Below are positions 51,696 through 61,424 of a stretch of DNA of 64,000 nucleotides, in pieces (positions within the stretch are counted from its first letter, which is position 1; each line of letters begins with the position of its first letter). The translations under genes were made by a program, and so were the position numbers. A model generated the notes under the pieces. It had not been told where the DNA came from. It saw only the letters and a list, made by a program, of their open reading frames with translations, and made no database searches. Source of the DNA: Candidatus Nanopelagicales bacterium (lineage in GTDB: Bacteria; Actinomycetota; Actinomycetes; S36-B12); NCBI GenBank assembly GCA_018402075.1, contig JAGYJP010000001.1:186001-250000 (forward strand), written 5' to 3'.

Positions 51696-52292
51696 ATGTC
51701 ATTCGCCGCACCTGCCCCCCGAGTTCTCGCTGATTTCGCTGCTCGAAATGCCGTGACCCAGATTGCACTGGTCCTTGGGGGTGCAGCATTCGTGGGTGTT
51801 GCCGCTCAGATTGCAATTCCCCTGCCATTCACTCCGGTGCCACTTACCCTCCAAACCTTTGCCGTTCTTCTCACGGGCGCAGCCCTTGGCTCTCTGCGTG
51901 GAGTGTTGGCTCTGACTATTTATGCGCTTGCGGGCGTAGCTGGTGTTCCGTGGTTCTCCCAGGGAAGCTCTGGTTTCGGCGGGGCATCTTTTGGATACAT
52001 CCTTGGTTTCATTCTCGCCGCCTACATTGTTGGCAGCCTTGCAGAACGAGGTGCCTCGACAACCGCCCTACGCACCGCGGGTCTTATGGTCGTGGGCAAC
52101 GTAGTGATTTACGCGGTAGGCGTTGTCTGGCTGAAAGTGTCCATCGACGCGACATGGGCAACGGCAATTGCGCTTGGACTTACACCATTCTTAATAGGCG
52201 ATGCGCTCAAGATTGCTCTCGCTGCTGGGCTGCTTCCACTTTCTTGGAAAGGCCTAGACAAGCTGCGCCTAAACTCAGGCGAGGGTCGCTAG
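51696..52292 (+). CDS. bioY: Biotin transporter BioY
   Basis: The substrate-binding S component of a biotin ECF importer. The 198-residue protein has six transmembrane helices and the family segments AAQIAIPLPFTPVPLTLQTF, ALTIYALAGVAGVPWFSQGS, FGYILGFILAAYIVG and GLTPFLIGDALKIALAAGLLP. No bioM/bioN genes are nearby, so it acts alone or with a shared ECF module. AGAGG lies before the ATG. Its end overlaps the end of the convergent decarboxylase gene by 18 bases. It indicates biotin uptake. Confidence 0.95.
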   Translation: MSFAAPAPRVLADFAARNAVTQIALVLGGAAFVGVAAQIAIPLPFTPVPLTLQTFAVLLTGAALGSLRGVLALTIYALAGVAGVPWFSQGSSGFGGASFGYILGFILAAYIVGSLAERGASTTALRTAGLMVVGNVVIYAVGVVWLKVSIDATWATAIALGLTPFLIGDALKIALAAGLLPLSWKGLDKLRLNSGEGR

Positions 52293-53678
52293 CACCTCGT
52301 CCACCATGCCAGTCGTGGTACCTGGATGCAAAAAGACAAGTCGACCAACTGTTTCGCCGTGCCATTGTGTCGACGTCACAAAAGCAATCTGACTCTGCAG
52401 TAGATCATCGGCCCACCTGTCGTAGTCTGCCGCGCTCCACCCCTCGCGACGGAAAAGCACAACAGAGAGATCGGGCTGTAGGAGCAATACAAGGTGGGGC
52501 AACTGTGTAATTGAATCTGCTGCGTATTGAGCCATATCATTACCAGCCATCACGGCATCGCGGTAAGCGTCAAGGCCGTTCACCGCCATGGAAAACCACA
52601 ACGCCATGCCCCGAGCCCTGCGGGTGAGGTGATATGCGAGATCACTTGGATTAAGCACTTCAGTATCGTCTTCGTGGATGACATCCAAATAGGAAGCAAC
52701 TTGGGTATGCACCGATTTCGCCAAGTACGGATCTTTGTAAATCAAGGCGGCCGAATCAAATGGAGCAAACCACCATTTGTGCGGATCCATCACGATGGAG
52801 TCACATCTGTCCACCCCCGCATACAAGGCGCGCTTTCGGGGATCCAACATTCCAGCACCGCCATAGGCACCATCTACGTGAAACCACCAGTTATTTAGGC
52901 GAGCCACATCGGCCGCTGCAGAAAGATCATCGATAATTCCAGCATTAGTTGTGCCCGCCGTAGCGATAATGGCCACGATATTGCCAATGTTTGTAGCCGC
53001 CAAAGCCGTATCCAATGCCTCACGGGTGAGACGGCCGCTTTCGCCTGTCGGGACAACCACGGCCTGCATGTCGACAATATTGAGGGCATTCTTAATTGAT
53101 GAATGTGCCTGATCGCTCACAACAACCGATAGCGGGTACAAAGGAAGACCCATATTTGCACGTTGTCGGCGAGCAATATCGCGAGCAACAACGAGCGCGG
53201 ATAGATTACCTGCGCTGCCGCCAGAAACAAATGTTCCGCCTGCTGATGTCGGCATACCCGCAATATCTGCCATTGCGCGTAAGGCTTGGTTCTCGGCCCA
53301 TACCGCACCTGCTGCCTCAAACCAGGAACAGCCCTGTAGTGATGCAGCGGAAACAACCATGTCAAAAAGTAGAGATGCTTTGGTCGGTGCCGCTGGAATA
53401 AAACCAAAAAATCGCGGACTATCCGCCGAAAGAATGGACTCGGACATCGCGTTTTCATATACATCCATGACATAAGCGGGATCTTTAGGGCCTGCCCCGA
53501 TCATGCCTTGCATGGCAGCGCGCATGGCGTCACGATCTTCAAGGCCGTCTATTGGAGCTTCGGGTATACCAATGCGGTCATTGACATATTTCAGCATTAG
53601 ATCAACCATGTATTGATCGGGCTGATGCATTCTTGCCGGACTGACACGATCCGATGATTGACTGGGGTCGAAACTCAC
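52275..53678 (-). CDS. PLP-dependent aromatic/acidic amino acid decarboxylase family protein
   Basis: A 467-residue group II decarboxylase. The PLP lysine lies in SIVMDPHKWWFAPFDSAAL, with VDGAYGGAGML (Asp for the pyridine nitrogen) and FVSGGSAGNLSALVVARD upstream. N-terminal GFIPAAPTKASLLFDMV and the following SLQGCSWFEAAGAVW contribute to the substrate pocket. Aromatic L-amino acid (tyrosine or DOPA) is a likely substrate, but glutamate or others cannot be ruled out. The GTG at 53678 follows AAAGG by six bases; a TTG at 53702 is also in frame. Convergent with bioY. Confidence 0.88.
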   Translation of the reverse strand: MSFDPSQSSDRVSPARMHQPDQYMVDLMLKYVNDRIGIPEAPIDGLEDRDAMRAAMQGMIGAGPKDPAYVMDVYENAMSESILSADSPRFFGFIPAAPTKASLLFDMVVSAASLQGCSWFEAAGAVWAENQALRAMADIAGMPTSAGGTFVSGGSAGNLSALVVARDIARRQRANMGLPLYPLSVVVSDQAHSSIKNALNIVDMQAVVVPTGESGRLTREALDTALAATNIGNIVAIIATAGTTNAGIIDDLSAAADVARLNNWWFHVDGAYGGAGMLDPRKRALYAGVDRCDSIVMDPHKWWFAPFDSAALIYKDPYLAKSVHTQVASYLDVIHEDDTEVLNPSDLAYHLTRRARGMALWFSMAVNGLDAYRDAVMAGNDMAQYAADSITQLPHLVLLLQPDLSVVLFRREGWSAADYDRWADDLLQSQIAFVTSTQWHGETVGRLVFLHPGTTTGMVDEVLATLA

Positions 53679-53785
53679 GACATACCTTTGCAGTTTTCCC
53701 AATGAGAGACTGTGAGCCTTCTATCAGGTAGGTGCGCCGTCAGCCTTTCTGCCAGCAGGCACCTATTCACATACTATCTCGCGAT

Positions 53786-54844
53786 TTATGCTGCGAGTTT
53801 CCGCGCACGTGATTCAACAATGACAGCTCGAATTGTCCTGATAAAGACGGTGAGCCACACCCCGACAGCAATCAAGGTCACCACCAGTCCGATAAGCGGC
53901 GATAACTGAGCAATGTAACCGACGAGTGTGATCGAGATCGCCATGGCCGCAATGGGGAAAACAAAGCCCCACCAACCCATGTGAAAAGGAATACCTCCAC
54001 TGGCGCGCACTCTCATGAGATCAATTAACGCAAAAACTAACCACCACAGCCCAAACCCGATTCCCATGACAGCAAGTGCCAGTGCAAACCACAATGAATC
54101 TTGCCCCACAATGCCGTCTGCGATTGCAGCTTCGGTCAACCGAATGACCGCGACTCCAAAAATTCCTGCGGGAGCCAAGGGTATCCACAATGATGGTGAC
54201 ATGGGATTTGGTAGAGGCGGTTGTGTGGCCAATCGAATGATGAATAGGGAGAAAATTCCCAGGAACAGCATTGCTCCAACTCCAAGAAATACAAAGCCCA
54301 CCATCAACAGTGCGAGGGTTGCAGAAGGCCAGTAATTCATGAGTGGAACAAGGGCAACGGGAACGAGGAGCGGCATAACTACGGGAATCATCCAGCCGCC
54401 ATGTATTCGTTCTAGCCTTACTTCACGCACCTGAATACTCATGGCCCAGAAAGCCGAATACCCGGAGGCAATAATTGCTCCAGCGACAACTAGGACAACT
54501 GCGATCCACATGGCAATTGGTTCGGGCACGGTAAGTGGCCCAATGACTCCCCAGGCAATCGCCAGTACAAGTATTCCGGCAGGCAATGTCGCCAACATGG
54601 CGCCATGGCTGGGATCAGCGATTTCCTCGGTTAATTCATGCCGGCGTGCCAACCTGCGGAAATATCGAGGCCACAGGACGAGGGCTAAAACAGCAGCAAC
54701 CCACAGCATCACAATCGCTAACCACTCCCATATCTGCTGATTGAATACTTGGGACTGGAGATTCATGACAATGGCAATGGCACCTGTTCCCATAACAGCA
54801 CCGAACCAAGCCGGCTGCTGGTGAAGGGTGGGCGTCCCCGACAT
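53786..54844 (-). CDS. TDT (TehA/SLAC1/Ssu1) family transporter
   Basis: A 352-residue membrane protein with ten hydrophobic helices, matching the tellurite-resistance/dicarboxylate/sulfite (TDT) family. PAWFGAVMGTGAIAIVMNLQS at the N-terminus carries the gate-region Gly-Thr-Gly of the family; members include SLAC1 anion channels and Ssu1 sulfite exporters. ATG at 54844 is selected because AAAGGAG lies seven bases upstream; an ORF extension further upstream covers the divergent promoter. It faces the operator at 54882-54899. Sulfite or another anion is the more likely substrate. Confidence 0.88.
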   Translation of the reverse strand: MSGTPTLHQQPAWFGAVMGTGAIAIVMNLQSQVFNQQIWEWLAIVMLWVAAVLALVLWPRYFRRLARRHELTEEIADPSHGAMLATLPAGILVLAIAWGVIGPLTVPEPIAMWIAVVLVVAGAIIASGYSAFWAMSIQVREVRLERIHGGWMIPVVMPLLVPVALVPLMNYWPSATLALLMVGFVFLGVGAMLFLGIFSLFIIRLATQPPLPNPMSPSLWIPLAPAGIFGVAVIRLTEAAIADGIVGQDSLWFALALAVMGIGFGLWWLVFALIDLMRVRASGGIPFHMGWWGFVFPIAAMAISITLVGYIAQLSPLIGLVVTLIAVGVWLTVFIRTIRAVIVESRARKLAA

Positions 54845-54881
54845 AGTGCACTCCTTTGGGCGCGGGTACCCCTTCTCTGCG

Positions 54882-54899
54882 GATACCCTATGGGGTATC
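54882..54899. promoter_or_regulatory. CsoR/CstR/FrmR-like operator
   Basis: GATACCC-TATG-GGGTATC is a perfect 7-bp inverted repeat with a 4-bp spacer in the 64-base gap between divergent genes. The ATACCC...GGGTAT shape is that of DUF156-family repressors (copper, persulfide or formaldehyde sensing). No csoR-like gene is in the window, so the regulator must be encoded elsewhere. Confidence 0.65.
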
Positions 54900-54901
54900 T
54901 T
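54896..54901 (+). promoter_or_regulatory. -10 box overlapping the operator
   Basis: TATCTT lies seven bases before the ATG at 54909 and shares bases 54896-54899 with the right half of the palindrome, so a bound repressor would block it. Confidence 0.5.
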
Positions 54902-54908
54902 AGCCGAC

Positions 54909-55442
54909 ATGGATCTGGCGCAAATATGGCACACGTGGCGCAATGCTTTTGCTCAATGGAGCTCACGACGTTGGTGGGCCGCACTCGCCTTTGGACTGGG
55001 GATTGCACTGATCATTGCCCTGCCCACGGCAGTTGTTCCAAATCCCATTTTTGGCAGAGCTATTGAAGTCACCTGGTGGTCGTACCCCACTGTCATCCTC
55101 TCTGGAATTCTGGGCGGCCTACTCATGGCCAGTTACGTACGTGAACCATCGAAATCAAGGAGCACCGCAGACCTTGATTCAGATATAAAACAGGTAAGCG
55201 ACACCGATGAACTCAAGGATCCTGCTCTGCGATGGGGAACCATTGGCGGATTCGTTTCCTTCTTTGCCGTTGGATGCCCTGTCTGCAACAAATTGATTTT
55301 GATTGCACTCGGAACAACCGGAGCCATGAATTGGTTTGCACCAGTTCAGCCATTTCTAGCTCTCGCTTCCATTCTCTTTATGGTGTGGGCCTTAAACATG
55401 CGGCTGAAGAATCAGGATTCGTGCTCCCTCGCGAAGGTCTAG
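54909..55442 (+). CDS. Membrane protein with CPVC motif
   Basis: A 177-residue protein with about five transmembrane helices. The feature GCPVCNKLILIALGTTG has a Cys123-Pro-Val-Cys126 pair in a membrane-proximal segment, resembling metal- or thiol-redox motifs. The start at 54909 lies seven bases after TATCTT; frames open further upstream run through the operator. Divergent from the TDT transporter and sharing its operator, it probably takes part in the same response, such as thiol/persulfide or copper stress. The family was not named with certainty. Its TAG stop is part of the next -10 box. Confidence 0.8.
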   Translation: MDLAQIWHTWRNAFAQWSSRRWWAALAFGLGIALIIALPTAVVPNPIFGRAIEVTWWSYPTVILSGILGGLLMASYVREPSKSRSTADLDSDIKQVSDTDELKDPALRWGTIGGFVSFFAVGCPVCNKLILIALGTTGAMNWFAPVQPFLALASILFMVWALNMRLKNQDSCSLAKV

Positions 55443-55445
55443 ACT
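55440..55445 (+). promoter_or_regulatory. -10 box of the TetR gene, overlapping the previous stop
   Basis: TAGACT starts with the TAG stop of the CPVC-motif gene and lies six bases before the GTG at 55452. Confidence 0.45.
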
Positions 55446-55451
55446 CCAGCT

Positions 55452-56078
55452 GTGAGTGGAGATCTAAAGAAGCGAGATTCTGAACATCGTTCCTACCATC
55501 ATGGGGACCTGCGTGAAGCTCTACTCGAGCAAGCAATTACCAGTGTCAATGCAGTGGGATCCGAGCAACTGTCTTTGCGGGCGGTCGCTGCAGCCGTGGG
55601 AGTGAGCCCCAGTGCTGCATACCATCATTTTGCCGACAAAGAAGAACTGCTTTCGGCAGTAAAGGCACGTGGTTTTGATCAATTAGATGCTTATATCTCA
55701 GAGAATATGGTGAGCGAGATTGTGGAATCCCCCAATCTCAACGACATCAAAACACTCATGCAGGCCGGAGCCCTCGCGTACATCAACTTCGCGGTAGATC
55801 ACCCCCGCTGGTTTTCCATCATGTTTAGTGGCATGAAGGAACTCCAGAAACCTCCATACATGGAGTCATCAATGGAACACCTAAAGAATGTCTTCACCTA
55901 CAACCGCGGAATCACAATTGAAGATCACGCCCTCACCGAAGATGTCCTCCTTGCCTCGGTGCACGGGATTGCAGCGCTGGTCGTGGAAGGTCGAATGGAT
56001 CGCGATCGAGTTCCCGCGGCCATTGAGATTCTCAGTACGCTCATGATGGGCCCCAACGAAACAAGATCCGACACATGA
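55452..56078 (+). CDS. TetR/AcrR family transcriptional regulator (WHG-type C-terminus)
   Basis: A 208-residue regulator; the HTH is at about residues 15-62 (HGDLREALLEQAITSVNAVG to AAYHHFADKEELLSAV). The C-terminal half with FAVDHPRWFSIMFSGMKE matches the TetR_C_13/WHG domain. Leaderless start at 55452 is suggested by the TAGACT six bases before. It overlaps the S51 peptidase gene by four bases, so both are in one unit. The target is unknown. Confidence 0.92.
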   Translation: MSGDLKKRDSEHRSYHHGDLREALLEQAITSVNAVGSEQLSLRAVAAAVGVSPSAAYHHFADKEELLSAVKARGFDQLDAYISENMVSEIVESPNLNDIKTLMQAGALAYINFAVDHPRWFSIMFSGMKELQKPPYMESSMEHLKNVFTYNRGITIEDHALTEDVLLASVHGIAALVVEGRMDRDRVPAAIEILSTLMMGPNETRSDT

Positions 56079-56806
56079 GTAGGAAAATCCTCGCCACCAG
56101 CGGCGGATTCATTGCGCGCACCGGAACGGGCGGTCACACACCTGGCGGGATCATGCTTCGAGCACTAGAACTCACTGGCAAGGAACGCCCGCGGGTCACA
56201 TTCATCATGACGGCCTCGGGCGATGACCCTCAATATCTGGCAACAATGTATTCCGCCATGTCCGGGCTCTCCTGCGATGTCGATCACCTTTCCCTTTTCA
56301 CCATGCCAAATCACAATCCTGCCGAAATCATTGGAAAGAGCGATTTGATTTGGGTTGGAGGGGGCAGCGTGGTCAATTTATTGGCCGTATGGCGAGCGCA
56401 TCAACTCAATCACCTTCTCCACGACGCTTGGGATCAAGGAACAGTGTTAGCCGGAGTAAGCGCTGGCTCCATCTGTTGGCATACCGGAGGACCCACTGAC
56501 TCATTCGGCAAGGAACTCAAACCCGCACTGAATGGACTAGCGCTACTGCCATATGGCAATGGCGTGCATTACGACTCCGAACGAGGCCGCAGGCCACTGG
56601 TACAGGAACTTGTTCGCACCGAGTTGCTTCCGACCACCTATGCAACCGACGACCATGTGGGGATTCTGTACAGCAACACAGAAGCTATTGAAGTCATTGC
56701 TGATACCCCTGTGCACCCTGAAACTGGTCCCGCGGCCTATAAAGTGGAAAAACATGGTCTAGAAGTGGTTGAAACCCGGATTCCCATTGGGCGGATCTCC
56801 CACTAA
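56075..56806 (+). CDS. Peptidase S51 (dipeptidase E/cyanophycinase-like)
   Basis: A 243-residue S51 hydrolase. The nucleophile is Ser129 in AGVSAGSICW, and the start RKILATSGGFIARTG is the family opening. GGGSVVNLLAVW and GVHYDSERGRRPL follow the usual order; the second carries a His/Asp-type element. It may cleave aspartyl dipeptides or act on a related bond. It overlaps the TetR gene by four bases and converges on hutG, overlapping it by four. No signal peptide is present, so it is cytoplasmic. Confidence 0.87.
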   Translation: MSRKILATSGGFIARTGTGGHTPGGIMLRALELTGKERPRVTFIMTASGDDPQYLATMYSAMSGLSCDVDHLSLFTMPNHNPAEIIGKSDLIWVGGGSVVNLLAVWRAHQLNHLLHDAWDQGTVLAGVSAGSICWHTGGPTDSFGKELKPALNGLALLPYGNGVHYDSERGRRPLVQELVRTELLPTTYATDDHVGILYSNTEAIEVIADTPVHPETGPAAYKVEKHGLEVVETRIPIGRISH

Positions 56807-57711
56807 CGACTGTGTACACCCGCAAGAAACTCTGCAATACAGACCGCAACTAGTCGAATAGTTCTGGAGTCTGGGGAATCAGCCTGTGCATCCACTTCGG
56901 TGAAATCAATTGAGCCTACCCGAGGGTCCGCTCCAAAGAGATACGCGAGTTTTCGCAATTCATGTGCCGACAAACCTCCTGGCGCGGCCGCGGGGCATGC
57001 GGGAACTACGGCTCGATCACACACGTCCACGTCAATATCAACGTGGATGGGGCCTCCATCGGCACCAGCTCGCTCAATGACCTTGTGAACTATCTCCTGC
57101 AAGTTATTAATCCTCACCTGATCACGGGGAATAACCAAAATCTGATATTCCTGCGCCCTACGCGCATAGCCTGGTGAGTTGGAAAAATCAGCGATACCAA
57201 TTTGCGCAATATTCTTGCCCGGTAAACCTGCATCTATGAGCCTTTTGACCGGCGAACCATTGCTGATTCCATCGCGTAAATCATGGTGGGCATCAACGGT
57301 TACCAATCCCGCCTGCGTAATGCGTTCTCCCCAAAGGCCTTTTGACACCGAATAGGTAATGGAGTTATCTCCGCCAATGGCAATCACTGTCTTACTGCGT
57401 AACTGCTGCATGGCCGCAACCACTCGATTTTCACCTTCGGCATGGTCCGGAGACTCAACATCTGGTGCGGCGAAAATGCGTAACTGACTCAGATCAACGT
57501 CATGGGTCCATGAATATGTTGAATACTTCGCCAGCGCCAAACGCACTTCCCTCGGCGTGGTGTGAGCCTGAGTTGGACTGATAGACGTTTCGTGCGCAGG
57601 AATACCAATGATGGCGATACTCGCGCTCGAATCAGATGTCAGGAGATCAGATATCCGCGGCCATAATGGATCATCACTGACATGCTTGGATGCATTCCCT
57701 GCTGCACTCAT
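56803..57711 (-). CDS. hutG: Formimidoylglutamase/ureohydrolase family protein
   Basis: A 302-residue arginase-superfamily enzyme. The two-manganese ligands are in GGDNSITYSV (His replaced by Asn at the first site), DAHHDLRD (Asp/His/Asp), and DIDVDVCD (two Asp). Its presence with hutU, hutI and hutH points to formimidoylglutamase, which releases glutamate and formamide. Agmatinase or guanidinobutyrase activity cannot be excluded. It overlaps the IclR gene by four bases and lies downstream of it, convergent with the S51 gene. Confidence 0.85.
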   Translation of the reverse strand: MSAAGNASKHVSDDPLWPRISDLLTSDSSASIAIIGIPAHETSISPTQAHTTPREVRLALAKYSTYSWTHDVDLSQLRIFAAPDVESPDHAEGENRVVAAMQQLRSKTVIAIGGDNSITYSVSKGLWGERITQAGLVTVDAHHDLRDGISNGSPVKRLIDAGLPGKNIAQIGIADFSNSPGYARRAQEYQILVIPRDQVRINNLQEIVHKVIERAGADGGPIHVDIDVDVCDRAVVPACPAAAPGGLSAHELRKLAYLFGADPRVGSIDFTEVDAQADSPDSRTIRLVAVCIAEFLAGVHSR

Positions 57712-58481
57712 GGTTTGAGCCCACCAATTCTCTGTGTCAATATGTGTGCGGAGTCTTGCACAACATCAATAATGACTTGCTCGCGAGCGTCGGAAATGAT
57801 GGTGTCTCGGTAGGTAATGCCAATGGCCGCAACTGGTTGACGCAAATGATCAAATACCGCACATGCAATAGATGAATATCCCTCGCTGATAAATCCAGCC
57901 TCATGGGCATACCCCATTTCTCGCTCTTCACGTAAAAGGGTGCGTAGCGCCGACAAAGTTTGTGGCCCATTACCTGTGCGATCAATAAATGCGGTTGGGT
58001 TTGGGAATAGCGCTCTTATCTGTGAATCGGACATGTGCGCCAACATTGCTCGACCGGAGGCAGTGAGGTTAGCGGGGAGGCGGACACCGACATCAGTGAC
58101 AAGAGTGATGTGTGAACTGGAAGACTCCTTCAAAAGATACAGAGTGTCATTGCCCCGAAGAATTCCCACATGACCTACTACCGACCCAATGCTCTTTAAT
58201 CGCGTGACAGCTTCTGCAAGTAATGGGCGCGCCCGCCTTTCCATGGGTTCATGGCGAATGTACGCAGATCCCACCTCGAATGCGCTGACCCCCAGCCCCC
58301 ACATGGAATTTCCGGCGGGAGTGACAAAGCCACGAGCCTCCATGGCAGCCAGGAGGTGGTACAGGCTGGATTTGGGGATACCGCATTCCCTGGCAATTGC
58401 CGCCGCCGAAATCGGTCCAGCGGCACGTGCCAAGGTTGATAACACCTCGAGAGTCCGATGTGCTGCCGGAACCTGCGTCAC
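57708..58481 (-). CDS. IclR family transcriptional regulator of the hut region
   Basis: A protein of about 257 residues with an N-terminal winged helix ([20 protein letters not shown] to [20 protein letters not shown]) and the IclR effector domain ([30 protein letters not shown]). It is divergent from hutU with 77 bases between and co-transcribed with hutG through an ATGA overlap, so it likely regulates histidine breakdown. GTG at 58481 is used; a TTG two codons upstream is also in frame. Confidence 0.9.
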   Translation of the reverse strand: MTQVPAAHRTLEVLSTLARAAGPISAAAIARECGIPKSSLYHLLAAMEARGFVTPAGNSMWGLGVSAFEVGSAYIRHEPMERRARPLLAEAVTRLKSIGSVVGHVGILRGNDTLYLLKESSSSHITLVTDVGVRLPANLTASGRAMLAHMSDSQIRALFPNPTAFIDRTGNGPQTLSALRTLLREEREMGYAHEAGFISEGYSSIACAVFDHLRQPVAAIGITYRDTIISDAREQVIIDVVQDSAHILTQRIGGLKP

Positions 58482-58558
58482 TGGCAAAGTCTCGCATGTC
58501 AGACACCAATTATCAGCAGGGGCTATCCAGCGTCCGTTTCACCCTGAACAATCGCAGA

Positions 58559-60250
58559 ATGAGTTCTGAATTGATTACTCCCACGTTCGATCCGACCCGA
58601 GACATCAGAGCGCCTCGCGGCACGACCTTGACCGCCCAAGGTTGGCCCCAAGAAGCTGCCCTGCGAATGCTCCAAAACAATCTGGATCCGACCGTGGCAG
58701 AACATCCCGAAAAACTCGTGGTGTATGGGGGAACGGGTAAAGCTGCCCGAGACTGGCGAAGCTTCGACGCCATGGTGAAAACACTGACCAACCTCAAGGC
58801 CGATGAAACTATGTTGGTGCAGTCCGGGCGCCCCGTCGGCGTCATGCAGACTCACGAATGGGCACCGCGCGTACTGATTGCTAACTCCAACCTGGTGGGC
58901 GACTGGGCAACCTGGCCCGAGTTTCGACGCCTAGAACAACTTGGATTAACCATGTACGGTCAAATGACCGCTGGCTCTTGGATCTATATTGGCACCCAAG
59001 GGATCCTCCAAGGGACCTATGAAACATTTGCAGCCATTGCCGATAAAAAGTTTGGAGGAACCCTCGCCGGGACCCTGACGGTTACCGCTGGGTGCGGTGG
59101 CATGGGTGGTGCACAGCCACTCGCTATCACCATGTGCGGTGGCGCATGTCTGCTTATTGATATCGACCCGTCTCGATTACATAGACGCGTCATTGATAGA
59201 TACCTTGATGTCGTTGCACCTGACCTGGATACCGCACTCGAATTAGTCCTCGATGCAAAAAGGAGCCGCAAAGCGCTCTCTGTGGGGCTAGAAGGTAACG
59301 CAGCAAAAATCCTCCCGGAACTCCTGCAACGTGGCATAGCCGTAGACATTGTCACCGATCAAACCTCGGCACATGATCCGTTGAGTTATATACCGGAAGG
59401 CATCGATTTTGCCGATGCATCTGATTACTCGGACAAGAAGCCCGAGGAATTCACCGAGCGGGCGCAGGAATCGATGGCCAGACACGTTGAGGCAATGGTG
59501 GGCTTTATGGATGAAGGTGCCGAAGTCTTTGACTATGGGAATTCGATCCGGGATGAAGCCCGCAAAGGTGGCTATTCCCGCGCATTCGCTTTCCCCGGAT
59601 TCATTCCTGCATATATTCGTCCGCTTTTTTGCGAAGGCAAAGGACCATTTCGCTGGGTAGCTCTTTCCGGAGAAGAAAAAGACATTTACCGGACAGATCA
59701 AGCAATATTGGAATTGTTCCCCGATAACGAGCACCTGCATCGCTGGATCACCATGGCCCAGGAACGAGTTGCCTTCCAGGGTTTACCCGCGCGAATTTGC
59801 TGGCTGGGTTACGGGGAACGTGACAAAGCTGGCGAGAAATTCAATGAACTAGTTGCACAGGGTGAAGTCGCCGCACCACTTGTTATTGGACGCGATCACC
59901 TCGATTGCGGGTCTGTGGCATCTCCGTATCGGGAATCCGAAGCAATGCTGGACGGCTCTGACGCCATTGCCGACTGGCCACTACTCAATGCCATGGTGAA
60001 TATTGCCTCCGGAGCATCCTGGGTATCCATCCACCATGGAGGTGGCGTAGGGATTGGTCGTTCCATTCATGCCGGTCAGGTGACGGTCGCAGATGGCACC
60101 GCTCTTGCGGGCGAGAAAATCCGAAGGGTGCTCACCAATGATCCCGGCATGGGAGTAATCCGCCACGTGGACGCTGGCTATGACATTGCCTGCAGCGTTG
60201 CGGAAGAAAAGAGTGTGCGCATTCCCATGACAGAACTAGATGAACAGTGA
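58559..60250 (+). CDS. hutU: Urocanate hydratase
   Basis: Hydrates urocanate to imidazolone propionate with NAD+. The 563-residue length fits. [22 protein letters not shown] (near residues 174-195) forms the NAD-binding part, and NVASGASW-like [21 protein letters not shown] carries the active-site region near the C-terminus. ATG at 58559 gives the usual N-terminus ([20 protein letters not shown]); the open frame begins further upstream inside the IclR gene region and is not used. It overlaps hutI by 11 bases. Confidence 0.96.
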   Translation: MSSELITPTFDPTRDIRAPRGTTLTAQGWPQEAALRMLQNNLDPTVAEHPEKLVVYGGTGKAARDWRSFDAMVKTLTNLKADETMLVQSGRPVGVMQTHEWAPRVLIANSNLVGDWATWPEFRRLEQLGLTMYGQMTAGSWIYIGTQGILQGTYETFAAIADKKFGGTLAGTLTVTAGCGGMGGAQPLAITMCGGACLLIDIDPSRLHRRVIDRYLDVVAPDLDTALELVLDAKRSRKALSVGLEGNAAKILPELLQRGIAVDIVTDQTSAHDPLSYIPEGIDFADASDYSDKKPEEFTERAQESMARHVEAMVGFMDEGAEVFDYGNSIRDEARKGGYSRAFAFPGFIPAYIRPLFCEGKGPFRWVALSGEEKDIYRTDQAILELFPDNEHLHRWITMAQERVAFQGLPARICWLGYGERDKAGEKFNELVAQGEVAAPLVIGRDHLDCGSVASPYRESEAMLDGSDAIADWPLLNAMVNIASGASWVSIHHGGGVGIGRSIHAGQVTVADGTALAGEKIRRVLTNDPGMGVIRHVDAGYDIACSVAEEKSVRIPMTELDEQ

Positions 60251-61424
60251 TCCAATCATGAGTACCTTAGTTCGCAATATCTCAGAGCTTGTCACAGAGT
60301 CGGAGCATTTTCCCCATCGAACACTCGGGCACGCATTCATTTTCGACTCCGGCATCTTCACATGGGTTGGCCCTGAATCCGAAGCACCACAGGCCGATCA
60401 CATTATTGATGCTCACCAATGTGCTGTACTTCCTGGATTCGTTGATTCACACGCCCACCTGATTTTTGCGGGTGATCGTTCGGCTGACTTTGCAGCACGC
60501 ATGGTGGGTGAAAAGTATTCAGCCGGAGGCATTTCCTCGACCGTTGCGGCAACGCAATCGGCCACAGATGAAGAACTTCGCACAAATGCGCGGCGCCTTA
60601 TTGATTCCATGACCGCCCATGGAATCACGACCTTCGAAATCAAGTCTGGTTACGGATTGACCGTTGCCGATGAACTTAGGGCACTTCGAATCGCAAGGGA
60701 ATTCACATCGGAGACAACCTTTCTTGGCGCTCATGTTGTTCCCATTGAATATCGTGAGGATCCGAATGCTTACGTTGATTTGGTGTGTGGCGACATGTTG
60801 GCTGCATGTGCACCATATGCCAGCTGGATAGACGTGTTTTGTGATGAAGGCGCATTTACTCCAGAACAGGCCACAAGAGTGCTCCGTGCCGGCCGCGACG
60901 CAGGACTCAAGGTGCGGCTTCACGCTAATCAAATTGCATCAATGGGGGGAATCGATGTTGCAGCGGAATTGGGTGCAGCCAGCGTGGATCACTTGACGTA
61001 TATGTCAGATCTCGAATTAGAAACAATGTCAGCACACAGAATTGTGGCGACCCTGCTCCCCGGCGTGGAATTCTCCACCCGGTCCCCTTACCCCGATGCC
61101 CGTCGATTCCTTGACGCTGGAGTAACGATTGCTCTTGCCACCGACTGCAATCCAGGCACCTCATTTATTACCTCGATGCCATTTATTATCGCTTTGGCTG
61201 TCCGTGAAATGCACATGAGTGTTGACCAAGCCGTATGGTCGGCCACGGCCGGCGGGGCTGCCGCCCTCGGCCGAAACGACATTGGTCAAATAGCCGTGGG
61301 AAAGCGGGCTGATTTTTTGATTCTGGACCGGTCCACAATTGACTTCCTTGCCTACAACCCTGGTACTTCTCCGGTGGCACATGTATTCCGCGCAGGCCAA
61401 CTCCTAAGGTCATCACATGAGTAA
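60240..61424 (+). CDS. hutI: Imidazolonepropionase
   Basis: An amidohydrolase that opens the imidazolone ring to formiminoglutamate. The 394-residue protein has metal ligands in [12 protein letters not shown] (His-x-His), the substrate segment IKSGYGL, ahead-of-barrel HVVP and HANQ His, and the C-terminal Asp in [11 protein letters not shown]. The start at 60240 overlaps the hutU stop; an ATG at 60258 is an equally good start in frame. It overlaps hutH by eight bases, consistent with hutUIH translation as one unit. Confidence 0.95.
   Translation: MNSDPIMSTLVRNISELVTESEHFPHRTLGHAFIFDSGIFTWVGPESEAPQADHIIDAHQCAVLPGFVDSHAHLIFAGDRSADFAARMVGEKYSAGGISSTVAATQSATDEELRTNARRLIDSMTAHGITTFEIKSGYGLTVADELRALRIAREFTSETTFLGAHVVPIEYREDPNAYVDLVCGDMLAACAPYASWIDVFCDEGAFTPEQATRVLRAGRDAGLKVRLHANQIASMGGIDVAAELGAASVDHLTYMSDLELETMSAHRIVATLLPGVEFSTRSPYPDARRFLDAGVTIALATDCNPGTSFITSMPFIIALAVREMHMSVDQAVWSATAGGAAALGRNDIGQIAVGKRADFLILDRSTIDFLAYNPGTSPVAHVFRAGQLLRSSHE

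Noticed and set aside
58397..58558. Long N-terminal extension of hutU
   Set aside because: It overlaps the divergent IclR start and is not part of the urocanase fold.
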